A stretch of 64,000 bases of DNA. It comes from Linnemannia schmuckeri. Lineage: Eukaryota > Mortierellomycota > Mortierellomycetes > Mortierellales > Mortierellaceae. Shown here piece by piece: positions 1-10,809 of this stretch (the first letter of the stretch is position 1; each line of letters opens with the position of its first letter). The translations under genes and the position numbers were made by a program. Where the stretch lies: NCBI GenBank assembly GCA_029449235.1, contig JANATG010000020.1, positions 744,001-808,000 on the forward strand. Direction: 5' to 3'. Under the pieces are notes generated by a model. That model ran no database searches and was not told the DNA's origin. It saw only the letters and a list, made by a program, of their open reading frames with translations.

Positions 1-294
1 GGCTTTGGATGGAATAGGGAGGCGCAAGGTTGGGCCGAGAAGTGATTCAAGGGTTGTTTGTCTAGAGGAGGTGCGTCGTCCTGCTTTAGGTGCGTGAATT
101 GTAGGATTGTTGAAATTGTTTGAAGAAGAGGAGGCAGGAGTCGTGGAGGTGGTGGAAGTGGAGGTAACGACACTAACGGTGGTTGGGGCAGTGTGAGGTG
201 GGATGGCGGTGGTTGACGGCCGAGGCGGAGACAGGGACGATGTAGCTGTTGTATGATCGAGCGTGAGAAGTGTGGGGTAAGGCTGGAGAGACAT
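1..294 (-). CDS. 5' part of an unidentified gene (N-terminal 98 aa), runs off the window
   Basis: An open minus-strand frame begins with ATG at 294 and continues without a stop to base 1, so only the first 98 residues are present. They are Ser/Thr/Pro-rich and look disordered. Near the window edge is RRTSSRQTTLESLLG. The QTTLESLL part resembles a PCNA-binding PIP box (Q-x-x-[ILM]-x-x-aromatic pair), but with LL where aromatics are expected. The 500 bp upstream is gene-free and could hold its promoter. No family is recognisable from this portion; the frame could also meet an intron just outside the window. The start codon choice rests only on it being the first ATG of an open frame. Confidence 0.5.
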   Translation of the reverse strand, partial: MSLQPYPTLLTLDHTTATSSLSPPRPSTTAIPPHTAPTTVSVVTSTSTTSTTPASSSSNNFNNPTIHAPKAGRRTSSRQTTLESLLGPTLRLPIPSKA

Positions 295-806
295 AGTGGT
301 CCTTTGACTTGTGAAGGTAAAGCTGGAGGCTTTAGTTTGGTTGAGCTTAGTTTGCGGAGAAGAGAAATAAGAATGAAGGTGGAAAGATGAAAGAAGAGTG
401 GGAGAGTGAGGAACGAAGAGAGGAAGAGAGAGAGAATGAAGAGAGAAGAATTATGAATCCAAAAAAAAGACCTTGCCGCCCCTCGACTGGACCCACGGAC
501 AAAAAAACGAATGAGGATAGTTTCGACGGGGTAGACCCAAAGGAATCTGCCGCTCTCTTTATTTCAGCTCACTCCTCCACAATGACCACTTTTGACAGGG
601 ACCGCTCGAAACCCTAAGTCAACTGTCAAGTCTGAAAGGGTACTCCTTTTTTTATCTTTTTTCTCTCCGCCCCTTTCTCTTCATCTCATCGGCATTCTTC
701 GTCCCTTCTTTCACCATCGTCGTCGTCATGAATGGAACAGCCGGAAATAAAAAAAAATGGGACGCCGAAGGTATATTAAGAAATATTTTTAGGAATTGCG
801 AAATAG
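295..806. other. Intergenic, promoter side of the first gene
   Basis: About 510 bp between the start of the left-edge minus-strand gene and the stop of the DUF4203-like gene. It has purine-rich stretches (360-480) and a pyrimidine-rich stretch (640-725). No convincing gene is seen; the short open frames here lack coding character. Confidence 0.5.
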
Positions 807-2944
807 CTACTTGTCACTTGCATGAGGCCGGGGCCAATGGTGTGACGAGGCCCTCGGTTTCTCTGATTCTTCAAATTCTTCCCCCTTTACATCCTCATCT
901 TCTGGTATTGAATCTTCCGAAGGATCAGACCTGTGGGAGGTTTCGATGTTCTCAAGCAGATCAAACACATGGCGGTCCATTGATATTGGGGCAGTGCTTG
1001 ATGATGGTGGCGGCAAGGCGGCTGTTCTCCACACTGTTTGGGCAGCTACGCGATGATGAGGGTTCAAGGGGAAGATTGGGGGTAGGGTGTTATCTGGGCT
1101 GGTGTCGTCTGTGACCAATCGCAGCATCTCCATTGTATGCTCCCCCAAATTTTGGGTGAACAACGGGTGTTGAGGCTCGAGACGGATTGGTGGTCTTGGA
1201 ATGGCACTCGTGGGCGGAATCGGCGACGATGAAGAGGGTGAGGACGTAGTGCTGTGGTGGGTCTCACTTTGATTTGAGGACGTTTCAGAATGCTGGATAT
1301 GAGTACGGTTCGAGCTGGTCGTTGTTGTGGTAGCTGTTGTCGTTGTCGCTGTACTGGAAGTGTGAGTGCCTTCGTCGGAGCTTGGTTGAGGGCGAGATTG
1401 GTTTTGCCTTTCGAGGATGGTTGATTCGGTGTTGGTATCGGTAATCTCCGTGTAGGTCTCTGTCACGACGACCGCGCCCAACGGAGATCCCGGTCGACTA
1501 TACATTGGTGCCGACTTGACAGGCATGTCCCTGCCCTCCTTTGTGGGAATGTTCGGCTTAGACTCTGGTGAAGAAAGCTGGGAGGATTTGGGCACGGTTG
1601 AAGGTTGAGAGGGTTTGACAGGAATAGGTTCGGGGTGCACGGCGCATGTTGGACAAGGAACTCCAGTTGGGATCGAGGGTGCGATGGGGACAATATGGTC
1701 CACTCCGTTGTCGGGTATATGTTCATCAAAGAGCACATCGTCAATGGTCCAGCGTTGGAAGCAGAAGCAGCCCATGATATGGGCATAGACATCCGATGTG
1801 GTTTTGAGGTGATGATGGATCTTTTGGCCGACCAGCTTCCGGGGTCTCTTTCCGAAGGGACGACCATAGATCCGAAAAACGGCCTTACGGTCGATGAGGA
1901 TAGGCGTCGAATGGTGCCAAAACTCCCAAAAGATCCCGAGGGCTGCCAGAACCACCGAGAAGCCAATCATCAGATAGACATCCCTGCTGGGGTGGTAGGT
2001 CAGAGTCTTGCCCGTAAAGTCAAAAATGACAATCATCTCGCGGTAGCCAACCTGCACAAACTGATCCACGCCAAACATAACCACATAGGCGCCTCCAAAG
2101 CTAGTCGACATGATAATAAAGACTCGCTCAAAGAACGTCGCAAACGCTGCCCCGCCAAGGACGAGGACCGCAAGAAGCACATAACGTCCTGCGTTGCCGA
2201 TGGTGATGTTGGCGATGGCAATGATACCCATGGCAACCGCAAATCCTCCAAAGGCACCCGAGAAGGTGACGCCCAGATCCCAATATCGAAATGAAAGGAT
2301 CGCCCCTGTGATTCCTGCTATGAGCCAGACCCAAAAGTAGTAGAACTTGACAGAGAACGTCGTGAACACGAGGTCCCATCGGATGGCCACCATAATGATC
2401 ATTGCAACAATCGCTAAAAAATTGCAGGACAAAAGTATACAAACAAGCGAATTAGTCGGTGGCGCATGTACGCCTTTTGTGATCTTACTTCTAAACAGCA
2501 AGTTTAATGAACTGTAAACAAGATAAACGGCAAAGCCATTTTTGTTTACTCACCCCAAGATAAGAAGCCGGTGACAACGAGCGAGAGACGAATAAACTTG
2601 AAGCCATAGAAAACCTCAATGAGCCCAAATAGGATGAGTGTAATGCCCAATCCCCAGTTTAGCTTCGACAGCCTGACCTTCTGCCCCACATCCAAGGGCA
2701 CGCCTCCTCCTATAGGGATCAAGGTGCTGTTGGTCGGTAATGCTGTTGCCAATGATGCTAAAGCCAACAGGAACAGAACGAGCGAGGTCAAGAAGAGTCG
2801 AAGAGTTGACTTTGGTTGAGATGGTCGCGTATAGGATGGTGTGGTCGAGTTTGATTGCCTCCTGTTACTCTTGCTCGTCGCTGTTGATGTTGTTGTCGTT
2901 GATGTTGTTGCTGTTGTTTCGTGTTTGTTCGTTGCATGCTCCAT
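807..2944 (-). CDS. Seven-helix membrane protein, DUF4203/TMEM198-like
   Basis: Two exons, 2944-2554 and 2413-807, give 665 aa. The intron uses GTGAGT and TTTTTTAG, and the join reads SWAIVAM. The protein has a Ser/Thr-rich N-terminus, a hydrophobic segment ending ATALP that may be a signal sequence or first helix, then about seven further helices to residue ~270. These include YFWVWLIAGITGAILSF, a Gly-rich GAFGGFAVAMGIIAIA and MIGFSVVLAALGIFWEFW. Gly-rich helices in this order are typical of the TM7S3/TM198-like domain. The remaining ~350 residues are a Ser/Thr/Pro-rich tail, probably cytosolic, with a small Cys cluster (CPTCAVHP). Molecular function is unknown. The domain call is from pattern recognition, not a search. 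Confidence 0.75.
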
Positions 2945-4021
2945 GACTAAAAGGACACTTTGGCGTCAGAAGTTGAAGGGTCGTTGAGTCCTAATATCGA
3001 CCAACCGGAGAAGCTGTTAGTATTCAGCGTAAGAAGGATGTGGAGGAAGGTTAAGAATAATGTAGGATACCTTTTTGTGGCGGGGGGTAATTTTTATCCT
3101 AGGGTCAGCATTCTCGTTCTTGAGAGGGGACGAGGGTAGGCTGGCGGTGTCGTTAATAGCGATCGGAGTCTTGGAGCTGAAGACCCTTCCGGGTAGTGGA
3201 GAGAGAGGGAGCGGTGGGACAAGGGATAGGAGTAGAAGGAGTGAGGATGAAGGGAGAGAAGGGAGAAGAGAGGGAGGAGAGACGGAAGGAGAGAGGGACA
3301 AGAGTAAAGAGAGAGAAGAGTAAAGAAGAGAAGAGAGGGTAAGCAAACCCTCCGCAGGGTTCGATGTTTGCACTGTTTGCCCATTTTCAACCCTTTTTAT
3401 GTTTCTACTGCACCCGTGCCGATGTTACTCCTTGAATGTCATGTCATGCCGGCAATACTTACTGTCTCTCTCTTCTCACTCCTGTTGCTGTTCGCGCTCC
3501 CTTTTGAATGCACTCCGCCATGTATATGTGTGTATGCCTATATGAGTACATGCGTGTGTTGGTTTGCCTCTGCGTATGTATTTGTGTGCGTGCGCTTCCT
3601 ATCTTTTGAGCAGGGTACGCTGCCCTGATGATGCGTTTCCTCTCCCTCTTTTTACTACTCGACAACTGCTTCGGAGCATTGTCAGTCTCCTTGATGGTCA
3701 TGCTTTCAACAAGGAACGTAAAGGAAAGAAAGGGCAAGAAAACACAGAAAGAGAAGAACCGCTGACAGCAAGATCTGCCCCCTATTTTTTATTCTTCCTC
3801 CTCCATACTTTGCATTGGCCATTTTTCAGGAACAGGGATAGGGGAGACAGGGTGCTGCTGATTAACCCTTAAGCGATCTGTGACGACTCTCAACGCGCGC
3901 CCTGAAGATTAAAGGAAGCGCGCAAAAGAGGAAGAAGGAGCGACAGCCAAACAAACGCCTTTCTAACCTTACTGCTCACACACAAACAACAAACACATTC
4001 AACACAGAAGCAAGGACATAC
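2945..4021. promoter_or_regulatory. Divergent intergenic region
   Basis: About 1.1 kb between the divergently transcribed DUF4203-like gene and TYW4, so it must carry both promoters. It is strongly strand-biased: purine-rich 3180-3330, pyrimidine-rich 3460-3500 and 3640-3660. No gene is supported here. Confidence 0.5.
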
Positions 4022-6606
4022 ATGAGCGCAGGGCAGGACCAAGCTACAGATCTCGCCATTCAAGGTAAGTGATTCACTCATCCAATGTCATTTATGCCCA
4101 TAGCCATCTGAACAGACAATGTGCTATCGAAACATCCAGTTCCCACGCTCACAAGTACTTTTAAATAGGCACCAACACGTCAAGTATCACCTCAAAACGG
4201 AGTCTCGAACGTCTAGGATATCTCGATCCATGTCACATCCCAGGTGTGACCGAGAAGGACTCGCCATTGATGTTCAAGTATGTCGTTTCCAAGCCTAGTC
4301 GGCGCTCCCCCGTCATCAACCGCGCATATTATCAACGGACAGAAAGCATCCGTGTCCTGGTGGAGGGCTGGATCGAAGAGTGCGAGTCCAGAGGCATTGA
4401 ACAATGTGCGGTCATCTCCCTTGGATGCGGATTGTAAGTGTGTATGGATTGTGTGTTTATGTCTACTTAAATTGTCCACTGTTTATTCATTTAGTAGAAC
4501 GATTATTGACCGTCAACTTCATTCTTCATAGTGATCCAACGTACTTTCGATTGGCGACTTTGAGAAAAGCAAAGAAAAGCAAGACAAAGCTAAAATACAT
4601 TGACATCGATTACCCAACACTCATCACCGAACGACTCTACATGGTCAGGACCCAGGACACCCTTCGCAGTTTGCTCCCACAGAACCCTACAGTCGACGAT
4701 GTGGGCGCGATTATATCTGGCACCTACTCGTGCTTGGGAATCGACTTGAGGAACCTGGAAACTCTCGAGAAGGGGCTTGAGGCTGCGGGCGTTGTCCCTG
4801 GTCTGCCTGTTTTGGTCGTCTCTGAGGTTGTTCTTTCCTACCTCGAGGCCGACGAGTCTAATGCTGTGATAAAATTCTTTGGAGCATATCCTGATGGTAA
4901 TTAATGTCAGCTTAATTGGCCAAGGTTTTGAAAGGTGGATTGCAGAGGATCCAGCAACAAAGTTATAACTATTTTAATGCTCTTTTATTATGATAGCAAC
5001 ATTCATTTTGCACGAGCAATGCATCCCGACGTTTGATACTGATGGTGAGCAAGAGAACCTACACCCTTTCGCTTCAACAATGTTCAGACATTTTCAAAGG
5101 ACGATGACCCCACTCAAAACCCTGCAGGAGTATAGAAGTCTACAGGATCATCGGGAACGATTCAAGGCTCTGGGTTGGTCAAAGTGTGACCTGCTGAACA
5201 TGAATCTGTTTGCGGACTATGTTACCATGACGACAGCGGAGGAGCACCAGCGAGTGTCTTTGTTGGAACCCTTTGACGAGTACGATGAGCTGTACTGGAT
5301 TGGAGCGTACTACTTTATCGCCGTTGCGTCAACCGGTCCAGGGACTTTGTCGGTGCAAGGCCAGAAGAGCCCCGATGTGCTTGAGCACATCGGACTACGA
5401 TACAAACTACAGGATGTCACAGCGCTCTCTGCTCATCACGTGGACCAGGAGACGTACACGAGCCTGCAGGACGAATTCACTGACGCCACCATTTCTTCGG
5501 AGCTGATCATCGACATTGACTGGGCGAAGCAAAGTCCGTTCCAGGACTTTGATATCAACCGTAAGGGCCACACTCTGTCGATCCTCGGAGATGAAGCGCT
5601 TATCTTTGGGGGATTCGGTCTGGATGCAGAGGATCATGAGGAGGCCGCAAAGATCTTTCAGATTCGAGGACAGCAGACACGCCTAAACACCATGATGCGA
5701 CTCAACTTGATCGACGGGTCTGCAGAGACACTTGTGGCGGGAAGCGACGGGCCAGCTCCTCGGATGTATCACTCGGCTGTAGCCTCTCTGGATGAATCAG
5801 CTATTTATATTTATGGAGGACGTGATGGACCCAGCAAGGTTCACAACGATGTTTGGCGGTACTCTCCGACGGGTGGCTGGGATCCCTTGTGGCGGGCAAG
5901 AGTCAGCAACGAGGGTGAGAGTCCGGTGCCCAAGGGGCTCTTCAAACATACCTCCAATATGATGATGGTGGGTGGCAGGGAGATGATGGTTGTTCTTGGA
6001 GGACGACTTGACACGGGTGAGGCCAACAGTCAGGTCTGGGCGTTCGATATGCAGGAATATCAATGGGGTCATTTCAAGTGGAGGTCATTCGAAAACGGAC
6101 AACAGCCCTTCCCCGGCATCTTTTCTCACAGCGCTGTCGTCATTCCTGATGCCGATAACCAGGACAGTCTATTGGTGGTGGGTGGTATCCGAGGAAGTGA
6201 CGAGAAGGTGCTGAACACTGTCTGGAGGGTCAGCCTAGGTGTGAGTGAAGAAGAGCCCAGTTGCTGGGTAGAGGCCAAGGAACTGGACATCAGGACCGGC
6301 TCGGGTGATCCGCTGCCGCCACGGTTCGGACATACCAGTATTGCGTTGGATAACGATCGAGTATGGATCATGGGTGGGGTGTCTGCGCCAGGATTGCTTA
6401 AGTGGCAGGAGACGATGGTCGAGATTCGGCCAAGAGAGAGTATGTTTCAGTACCTTCGAACATCAGCATTCAAGGAGTTAGTGATGGTTGGACACGCCAC
6501 TGGATTGGACACAAGTCGAGGTCAGATCATTGGAGTCGGTGGCGGAGGCACTTGCTTTGGATTTGGCGCGTGGTGGGATGCCACCGGCTGGGCTTTGCTC
6601 GTGTAA
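4022..6606 (+). CDS. TYW4: tRNA wybutosine-synthesizing protein 4 (LCMT-type methyltransferase plus Kelch)
   Basis: Four exons (4022-4064, 4169-4433, 4532-4896, 4997-6606) give 760 aa. TYW4 (yeast Ppm2) carries out the last steps of wybutosine formation at position 37 of tRNA-Phe: SAM-dependent methylation and methoxycarbonylation of the side chain. The first half is a leucine-carboxyl-methyltransferase fold: IQGTNTSSITSKRS, the SAM-binding VISLGCGFDPTYFRL spanning the exon 2/3 junction, YIDIDYPTL, and the late VLVVSEVVLSYL and FILHEQCIP. The second half carries Kelch repeats (IFGGFGLDAE, SAIYIYGGRDG, MVVLGGRLDTGE, LLVVGGIRG, VWIMGGVSAPG), forming a beta-propeller. The Kelch part separates it from the PP2A methyltransferase LCMT1. 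Length is close to the yeast and human proteins (about 690-700 aa). No C-terminal JmjC/cupin domain is seen. Confidence 0.93.
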
Positions 6607-7297
6607 GCGGGCGTACAATTTTGATAAAAATAAAAACAGTATACACTACGGCAGGCGCATTTTGGAAAAAAAAAAAAAAAAAAGTGTATGGTGAGTACAT
6701 ATTCATATCGCTGCGTGGATGAAGGATAGCCTGACTCATTCACCTGTGTTTTTATGCTACAGCGGCGCAGGTTGGGGGAAGCGAAGCGACAATTAGGATT
6801 TCTTCTTTTTCAGTTGTTCCTCCTCGGAGAACTGAGGACCCCTGGGTACCGTCATTGTATTTTGACACTGCCCTCTTCTCCTTCTTTCCCTTCTTTTCCG
6901 TCTTCCCTAGAGTTGCAGCAGAACCTTAAAAAACAACCTTTTGTCAACACAGGGCGCAGACGAATGTTGACTACTTTTGATCGACTAAGAATGGCCATTA
7001 CTTTTGCCGTTCTGTTGCCACCACTTCCACCGCTGCTGCAGGTTCACGTTAGACGTGATCCTCTTTCGATCAAAGATGCAGGCTCAGATTCATGCATCCC
7101 CTTCCCCATGTGGCAGTGAGAAGCATCCGGTATATTGTATAAAGATACAGGACGACCCCTCATTCCCACATTCACCTTTGCACATACTATCCATTCCATC
7201 CTCACTCAACCACCCAAGGGCAGCTCGCCACCTCTCAACCATACATTGAAGCACAGAAAATCTCACATCCCTACACATACAGAAAAGATCATATCAA
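6607..7297. other. Intergenic
   Basis: Holds the TYW4 3' flank (AATAAAAAC-like signal near 6628, an 18-nt A run near 6667) and, from about 7130, the TATA-like box and leader of the next gene. No gene seen in between. Confidence 0.5.
7137..7144 (+). promoter_or_regulatory. TATA-like box
   Basis: GTATAAAG lies about 155 bp upstream of the ATG at 7298. It is followed by a pyrimidine/CA-rich leader, as in other genes of this window. Confidence 0.4.
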
Positions 7298-7930
7298 ATG
7301 TCGTACACAACATCAGCAGTAACACACTACCATCCCTGTGAAGTGCAGCACATCCCACATAATAACAACAACGCCGATTACGTTGTGTCAAGCAATAATA
7401 CAATCCTATATGAGCCAGAGATCCCTTCTTCCACCGATCAAGCTTCCTGTGAGACACCCCTCCCATTATCCTTTACCGCCGATTCGGATTCGGACTCCAC
7501 TACGTCCTCCTCCACATCATCCTCAAGGAAAACCTCTAAGAAGCACCACAAGCGTCGCCGGTCACACCGTTCCTCCTCCTCCTCCTCGTCTTCAAGAGCA
7601 AACTCCTTGATGGTTCCCGAGAACGTGAAGAGACAGGGCGACATTGCCATCCATGATATATTGGCCGGGTTACAGAAGCGTCAGGATTCTTTCGGGATGC
7701 TGTCAACTACTCACTACAACAATGATGGCTATGGCGCACATTACGACGACGACAACAATGACGACAACGGTAACGACTGTGATGCTAAAAGTTTTGAAGA
7801 TGGCGAGGATGACGATGGGACATTCCGGACGGTGCATCATCAGGGTCTGACACCCGAGTTGCGGAGGGAGATGTTAGGCCCCCATGGATTGAGACAACAT
7901 CATGGTTGTGCCAATCTTCGTCACGGCTGA
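7298..7930 (+). CDS. Unidentified Ser/His-rich protein ending in ANLRHG
   Basis: Single exon, 210 aa. I do not recognise the family. Order of features: an N-terminal acidic/Ser region, a long Ser tract interrupted by a basic KKHHKRRRSHR patch (possible nuclear localisation signal, residues ~80-90), a short helix-prone stretch (IAIHDILAGLQKRQDSFGML), an Asp/Asn-rich acidic tract, and a C-terminal GLTPELRREMLGPHG followed by HGCANLRHG. The last eight residues are nearly identical to the C-terminus of the His-rich protein at 52818-53921, suggesting a shared C-terminal motif. No signal peptide or membrane segment. The start is the first ATG after a TATA-like box, and codon use is ordinary for the window. 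Confidence 0.65.
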   Translation: MSYTTSAVTHYHPCEVQHIPHNNNNADYVVSSNNTILYEPEIPSSTDQASCETPLPLSFTADSDSDSTTSSSTSSSRKTSKKHHKRRRSHRSSSSSSSSRANSLMVPENVKRQGDIAIHDILAGLQKRQDSFGMLSTTHYNNDGYGAHYDDDNNDDNGNDCDAKSFEDGEDDDGTFRTVHHQGLTPELRREMLGPHGLRQHHGCANLRHG

Positions 7931-8872
7931 GGGTCAAACACCTGCCTTCTATTATTATAAAACCGATAATAAAAGATATTTGCATTTAATCCACCTAGCT
8001 ACTCTCCCTTGTCAATCCTCTTCTCCCTTTAATGCTTTTTTACCCCCTCTGGGTATTTGGGGAGTAGAATTGACCATGTACCTGTTCGTTTCGTCCATTT
8101 ACTTATTTTGTTGTAATCGCTTTCGCCAGAATTGTCCATTTGAGCTGCAAAGGGGAGCGAAAGTGTGGCTGTTATCAAAGTAGCTCTTCTTCCCTATCAC
8201 CTTTCAAAAGTTTCCTTTTCTGTCAGAGGGGGCATAGGCACAGAAAGATCAAACCAAGGCCAGGGCTGAGAAGGCGTGGTGCCTGGAAAGGGATCGATCT
8301 TTTTTGTTGAACATCAGTCTTCTTTGGGCGAAAGAGGGGTACCTTGGTATACAGCGACGTTACAAGAAGAATTTGCCTTTTCTTTATTTTTGGCTTTTTA
8401 CTGGTGTAAACAGGGGTGAGAGGAGTTGTAGATAAAAAGACAGCGTCGAAAGGATAGCTCGTGGGACTTTCTGAGGCCCTTATAGGGTGCCCAGAACCCA
8501 TTTTTGTTTGGTGGTGGAGTAAAGGAATGATTTTTTTTGCCTGCAATATCGCCCGTAGAAGGCTTTGAAAATGACGGTCTTTGACTACTGAAAGACATAA
8601 GAAGGGGACGTAGTTGGGATATTGAAACTATCCCAGGCTGAGTAAAGGAATGAAAAGGAAGAGTGTTTATCTACTGTAGGTTACCACTTGAGGGGTATTG
8701 TGACCATGAAATGGATTGACAGTATATATACTGGACATGGGAGGGAAACGGTTAAAGACTCGATAAATATACTATTTCCCTTTATTCTTTAATACACATC
8801 CTTTCTTCTCACTTGTCCACAACTCACCCCTCCTTCACCCTTCACTCTTCTCTACACTATACGTTACTCAAC
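7931..8872. other. Intergenic, upstream of the cysteine-rich cluster
   Basis: About 940 bp. 7950-8180 is the likely 3' flank of the preceding gene; 8220-8700 shows no coding signal. The last 160 bp contain a palindromic TATA element and AT-rich core promoter sequence. Confidence 0.45.
8720..8733. promoter_or_regulatory. Palindromic TATA element upstream of the first cysteine-rich gene
   Basis: CAGTATATATACTG is a perfect 14-nt palindrome about 140 bp upstream of the ATG at 8873. It could act as a TATA box or be a chance palindrome; a second AT-rich box (GATAAATATA) follows at about 8762. Confidence 0.35.
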
Positions 8873-9127
8873 ATGCGTTTCTCCTCTGCCTCTTTCGTCG
8901 CTGCTGCCTTTGTTGCTGCTCTGACCATTGCCGACGTTGCTCGTGCAGTCGACCCTAATGACCCCGTTGTTAAGGCCTGCGTTCGCAAATGCGACGTTAC
9001 CCAGGCGACGGATTTTGAGGCAGCTGTCAAAACCTACCCCAACCCCAAGGATGAACAGCGTGTGAGAGCCATTAAGTGGGCAACCGTCGAGCGTGGTCAC
9101 TGCGTTTCTGAATGCTATAACCCCTAA
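8873..9127 (+). CDS. Small secreted cysteine-rich protein, CX3C-hairpin family, copy 1 (4 Cys)
   Basis: 84 aa, single exon. The start at 8873 puts a clean signal peptide first (MRFSSASFVAAAFVAALTIA, cleavage likely after VARA, residue ~25). The mature part of about 59 aa has two CX3C pairs, CVRKC and CVSEC, at the two ends. Between them the spacing is x10-A-x14-A-x10. The paralogues at 9569 and 10810 have cysteines at those two Ala positions, so this copy has lost the central pair while keeping the spacing. The turn reads YPNPKDEQR. Such spacing suggests a two-helix hairpin stapled by disulfides. It resembles plant alpha-hairpinins and small Tim proteins in form, but the signal peptide points to secretion. 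Function unknown. Confidence 0.8.
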   Translation: MRFSSASFVAAAFVAALTIADVARAVDPNDPVVKACVRKCDVTQATDFEAAVKTYPNPKDEQRVRAIKWATVERGHCVSECYNP

Positions 9128-9568
9128 GCGCCATCAAGACCAACAATAGCTTTAGTTCTCAGTCGATTGTAGCCATATTAAAGCATCTTTGTCTCCATTT
9201 CACTACTTTGACAATGGCACGTAACCTCATCAAAGATCCTGCCCCAATTTTTTTTACACCGAGGAAAGGAAATAAAAAGAAAATCCATCAACCTGTACCT
9301 TTGAATTCATCCTTTTGGACTACTGTGGGGTGCAGGACGAAGGGTAGAGAACTGACATAAGTCATTGGGTGTTGTTAATGCCTGGATGATTCAGTTAAGG
9401 TCGTTTTTCTCGGCGTATCAAGCAGGCCATTTCTTTGCTAGGCTCTGATACAATAAAGAGCAGCTGGAAGGGAGGATCTAATTTTTATTTTCCCTCTTTC
9501 TCTCAACAATTAATTTACACGCTTTTTTTCTTTTGCCTTCAACCCTCACACCTCCACACCGTCTTACC
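9128..9568. other. Intergenic within the cysteine-rich cluster
   Basis: About 440 bp of 3' flank and promoter between copies 1 and 2. No gene seen; pyrimidine-rich leader at 9485-9560. Confidence 0.45.
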
Positions 9569-9958
9569 ATGAAATTTTCTTTGACATCCACACTTCTCCT
9601 TGCCGCCTGCATGCTGGCAACCATGTCTTCTACAGCAGAGGCCGGGATCGGTCTGAATGCCTGCAACAACAAGTGCCAAGTCAAGCTTAGCTATGCTGTT
9701 GAAAAGTGTGTCAAAAAGTTCCCAGTTACCGACTCGGATGCTCGTCTCCTCTGCAATACCCCACCCGTCGAAGCTGAACGCAAGTGCGAGGACCGCTGTT
9801 CGAAAATCTCTCGCAAGTGTTCAGAGAAGTGCTTTCTCAAGGCGAACACTGACTGGGAACCATGTGTGACCGAATACAAGGACCCCAGAGACCCCAAGCG
9901 CATCCAATGCATCAAGGATGTCGATGCTGCCTATGTCAAGTGCTATGGTCCATGCTGA
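9569..9958 (+). CDS. Small secreted cysteine-rich protein, CX3C-hairpin family, copy 2 (two tandem modules)
   Basis: 129 aa, single exon. The signal peptide is MKFSLTSTLLLAACMLATMS, with cleavage likely after AEA (~25). The mature part contains two complete six-cysteine modules, each exactly 46 residues with the pattern C-x3-C-x10-C-x14-C-x10-C-x3-C. Module one runs from CNNKC to CEDRC and module two from CSEKC to CYGPC; they are joined by the six-residue linker SKISRK. The turn in module two is YKDPRDPKR, like the other copies. An upstream in-frame ATG at 9533 would add 12 residues before the signal peptide and is disfavoured. Equal module length implies internal duplication. No known family is recognised; a structural or effector-like extracellular role is only inference. 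Confidence 0.82.
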   Translation: MKFSLTSTLLLAACMLATMSSTAEAGIGLNACNNKCQVKLSYAVEKCVKKFPVTDSDARLLCNTPPVEAERKCEDRCSKISRKCSEKCFLKANTDWEPCVTEYKDPRDPKRIQCIKDVDAAYVKCYGPC

Positions 9959-10809
9959 TGAACGCTGAAAGTTGGCATTTGGAGGATCTTTCCTGTCTCC
10001 GCTACCTCCTTTCTTACATTGCCTGGTCAATATTGATGCTCGCTGTCCCATTAGAACTGAGAACCTCAAGCACCACTTCCTAAATAAAAGCCGAATTTTA
10101 TCGTCTTGACAACACTTTATTACTGCATAGGTTGTATGCCAATGTTTTTCTAATGATCCGATCCCTGTCCCTATAAAGAAAGAGCTTTGGCTGCGCACCT
10201 CGATGGAGAGAAATGGGGTATTAGAAAGTTGAGAATGTTCGCCTACAGTAATTGAAGATTGCAAGCCGCATGGGTGTACAAGAGCCCAGCCTCAACGAGA
10301 TCTCGGCGTAAAAAGTGAGACTAAAGAGAGCTTAACAGCGCACTTTTGGGTGTTTTTACCTGGCAAACGCCTGACCATTTAACAGCTATTTTTATCACAA
10401 TCCTCCAAAAAACATCTTTTTCATTAGTGTTCATAGCGGAGCACTCGCATAAACATACGAAACGACCCCTTGCTTACTTGTTTTCCACGGAGACAAGGGG
10501 TCTGTTCGGCAAAAAAAAATAAACTCACAAAGTGCATCGTGAGCAATTTTAGCGTAAAAGGTCAACAGACATCGAAAGACATTCTGTTGCACTCAATTAG
10601 CGTTCGCTTTGCCCCAGTCCTGTCTTTCTCTCTTCTCACTTGTTTCCCCTCTCATTTTTTTTTCTTCGACTCTTTCTCCCATCCTCTCTCTCTTGCTCTT
10701 CGACACTGCTCCCCAAGCAATACATACATCACTTCATTTGACGAACGTTTCTCTTTGTCAAATATCCTCTCACACCAGCAACAGCATCTACGACACATAT
10801 TCCAGTATC
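9959..10809. other. Intergenic within the cysteine-rich cluster
   Basis: About 850 bp. AAATAAAAG near 10082 is a likely polyadenylation signal for copy 2. From 10610 to 10700 a strongly pyrimidine-rich leader precedes copy 3. Open frames overlapping the leader lack coding character. Confidence 0.45.
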
